From the NCBI GenBank assembly GCA_963765625.1, contig CAVXXD010000010.1, forward strand, positions 248,001 to 312,000: DNA of 64,000 nucleotides, read 5' to 3'. Numbering within the stretch: position 1 is the stretch's first letter; each line of letters opens with the position of its first letter. This document shows, one piece after another, positions 62,502 through 64,000 of this stretch. The translations under genes and the position numbers were made by a program. The notes below the pieces were generated by a model. It worked only from the letters and a program-made list of their open reading frames with translations, was not told the origin of the DNA and ran no database searches. The stretch comes from CAVXXD01 sp963765625 (lineage in GTDB: Bacteria > Actinomycetota > Geothermincolia > Geothermincolales > Geothermincolaceae).

Positions 62502-64000
62502 TCATACCGCCGGGCGGCGGCGGCTGAACATCTTGAAGAGCTCGAACCAGACGATGCTCAGCCCTCCCACCCCCAGGCAGATGAGCAGGTCCTCGGCGTG
62601 GAGCAGGGCGAAACCGAAGAGTTCGCGCATAAAGGGAACGTAGAGGGACAGCCCCAGGAAGACGAGGGTGCCACCGGTTATCCACCACAGGGCGGCATTG
62701 TGGACCCGCATGGTCTGGCGGATGGTATTGTGCCACGAACGGTTGGTGAAGATGAGAGCGAGGTTGGAGATGACCAGCGCGGTGAAGGTGAGGGCCCTGG
62801 TCTCTTCCTCGGACTGGCCGCGCCAGTGGGAGATGGCGAAGACCAGGCAGACCACCGCCAGCACGCTCAAGCCCTGCAGCACGCTGAGGACCAGGGTCCG
62901 ACGGGAGAAAAGCGGTTCCCCCGGCTCGCGGGGCGGACGGAGCATCACGTCGTCCTCTTCCGGCTCCGCTTCAAAGACCACCGAGCAGGCCGGGTCGATG
63001 ATCAGCTCCAGGAAGGCGATGTGCACCGGCAGCAGCACCAGAGGCAGCTTGAAGAGGACGGGGATGAAGGACATGCCCGCTATGGGCACGTGTACGGCGA
63101 CGATGTAGGCCATGGCCTTCTTGAGGTTGTCGAAGATTCGGCGCCCCATCCTCACCGCCCCTTCGATGGAGGAGAAGTCGTCGTCTAAGAGGACCAGGGC
63201 GGCCGCCTCGCGGGCCACGTCGGTTCCCCGCTCCCCCATGGCGATGCCGATGTCCGCCGCTTTCAGGGCCGGGGCGTCGTTAACGCCGTCCCCGGTCATG
63301 GCAGTGACCTCCCCGTTGGCTTTCAACGCCTTCACCAGGCGCAGCTTCTGCTCCGGCACCACCCGCGCGAAGATGTTCACCGTCTTGATGCGCTCTTGCA
63401 ATTCTTCGTCGCTCATGGCGTCCAGCTCCGGCCCGGTTATATACTCGTCCCGGGGCTTAAGGCCTATCTGTTCCGCGACGTTCTGGGCGGTTCCGGGATA
63501 GTCACCGGTGATCATCACCACCCGGATGCCCGCGGCGTAGCATTCTTTGACCGCGGCAGGCACGGTTGGGCGCACCGGGTCGGCCAGCCCGACCATGCCC
63601 ATGAACTCGAAGCGGAAATCATGCTGGTCCGGCGGCAGGTCTGAGCGGCTGAAAACGGCTCTGGCCACCCCCAGCACCCGCAGGCCCATCTCGGCCATGG
63701 TGCTGATGTGGGCCGAGAGCACCTGCCTTTCCACCCCGCTGAAGTGGCAGAGGTCGGCGATGGCCTCCGGCGCGCCCTTTGCGGCAATGACGTAGTCGCG
63801 GCTGTCGGGTGACTTCCACACGTGGGAAAGGGCCAGCAGCACCTGGGAAAGCGGGTATTCCCGCTCCAGGGACCAATCCCCGTGAAGGTGCTCGGTCCGG
63901 GCCAGGGCCAGGTCCCCCAACTGCTGAAAAGCAAGATCCACGGGGTCGAAGGCTTCCCTCTGGCTGGCCAGGATGCTGAACTCCACCAGCTCGTGGAACC
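62502..64000 (-). CDS. P-type cation-transporting ATPase, C-terminal part (runs off the right edge)
   Basis: The window holds about the last 500 residues; the frame is open to base 64000. Seen are the end of the nucleotide-binding domain (IAAKGAPEAI), MITGDYPGTAQNVAEQIG, the hinge TGDGVNDAPALKAADIGIAMG and four to six C-terminal membrane helices with LELIIDPACSVVFEAEPEE. The layout is that of P2-type (Ca2+ or H+/Na+-like) pumps rather than heavy-metal P1B pumps. The phosphorylated DKTGT motif must lie beyond the edge, so ion specificity stays open. Confidence 0.9.
   Translation of the reverse strand, partial: FHELVEFSILASQREAFDPVDLAFQQLGDLALARTEHLHGDWSLEREYPLSQVLLALSHVWKSPDSRDYVIAAKGAPEAIADLCHFSGVERQVLSAHISTMAEMGLRVLGVARAVFSRSDLPPDQHDFRFEFMGMVGLADPVRPTVPAAVKECYAAGIRVVMITGDYPGTAQNVAEQIGLKPRDEYITGPELDAMSDEELQERIKTVNIFARVVPEQKLRLVKALKANGEVTAMTGDGVNDAPALKAADIGIAMGERGTDVAREAAALVLLDDDFSSIEGAVRMGRRIFDNLKKAMAYIVAVHVPIAGMSFIPVLFKLPLVLLPVHIAFLELIIDPACSVVFEAEPEEDDVMLRPPREPGEPLFSRRTLVLSVLQGLSVLAVVCLVFAISHWRGQSEEETRALTFTALVISNLALIFTNRSWHNTIRQTMRVHNAALWWITGGTLVFLGLSLYVPFMRELFGFALLHAEDLLICLGVGGLSIVWFELFKMFSRRRPAV

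Noticed and set aside
1..64000. CRISPR arrays, insertion sequences, prophage or integrase genes
   Set aside because: No regularly spaced repeats, transposase motifs or attachment sites were seen; all repeats found lie within protein-coding modules or short leaders.

Overview
The window reads as chromosomal DNA of a high-GC, deep-branching, endospore-lineage-like member of the Actinobacteriota (inference). The strongest pointers are a dnaK-grpE-dnaJ-hspR-clpB operon behind an HspR-type inverted repeat, the MEP isoprenoid enzymes IspE and IspH, and a SigH/SpoVG/AbrB regulator set. The housekeeping genes follow the order familiar from Bacillus (rsmI, abrB, metG, tatD, rsmA, ispE, spoVG, glmU, prs, bL25, pth, mfd), with inversions and insertions. 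There is no CRISPR array, IS element or prophage.

Layout. 1-8.1 kb is a surface-protein locus: three repetitive SdrD/B-type adhesins ending in [LM]PYTG sorting signals, their sortase (apparently a leaderless mRNA), a structured leader with terminator before the third adhesin, then a sigma-28-like promoter and a c-di-GMP-I riboswitch before a secreted CAP-domain protein (8.1-10 kb). 10-20.3 kb (minus strand) holds glmU-prs-bL25-pth, four inserted genes (two coiled-coil lipoproteins, an SGNH lipoprotein, a glycyl-radical activating enzyme) and mfd. 20.4-28 kb holds lipoproteins (beta-propeller-like repeats, WG repeats, TolB-like, serpin, PepSY-like), rsmI and a HEPN/nucleotidyltransferase pair. 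28-33.4 kb holds tatD, metG, an AbrB regulator, ispE, rsmA, spoVG and tRNA-Gln. 33.4-36 kb holds a small winged-helix protein and an L,D-transpeptidase that carries the same WYFAEG repeats as the CAP protein. 36-44.4 kb holds a zinc-ribbon membrane protein, an epimerase/PHP phosphatase/OtsB/thioesterase run, two tandem double-sensor HAMP proteins with no output domain, and a ferredoxin-like protein. 44.5-52 kb is a HAD phosphatase and the heat-shock operon. 52-57.4 kb is ispH, sigH and an AGPS-like flavoenzyme with a membrane protein and a gamma-glutamylcyclotransferase-like protein. 57.4-60.9 kb is a tandem triplication of an unrecognised two-CxxC protein. 61-64 kb is a C-GCAxxG-C-C protein, a family 4 uracil-DNA glycosylase, an FmdB-type zinc ribbon and the 3' part of a P-type ATPase.

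Two cautions. About twenty single-base frameshifts, many in homopolymers and several in essential genes (glmU, prs, ispE, rsmA), lie between about 1.3 and 34.2 kb; I found none from 36 to 64 kb. They are best read as sequence errors in that part of the assembly, so I annotate the broken genes at full span. Family names come from motifs recognised by eye, with no database search.
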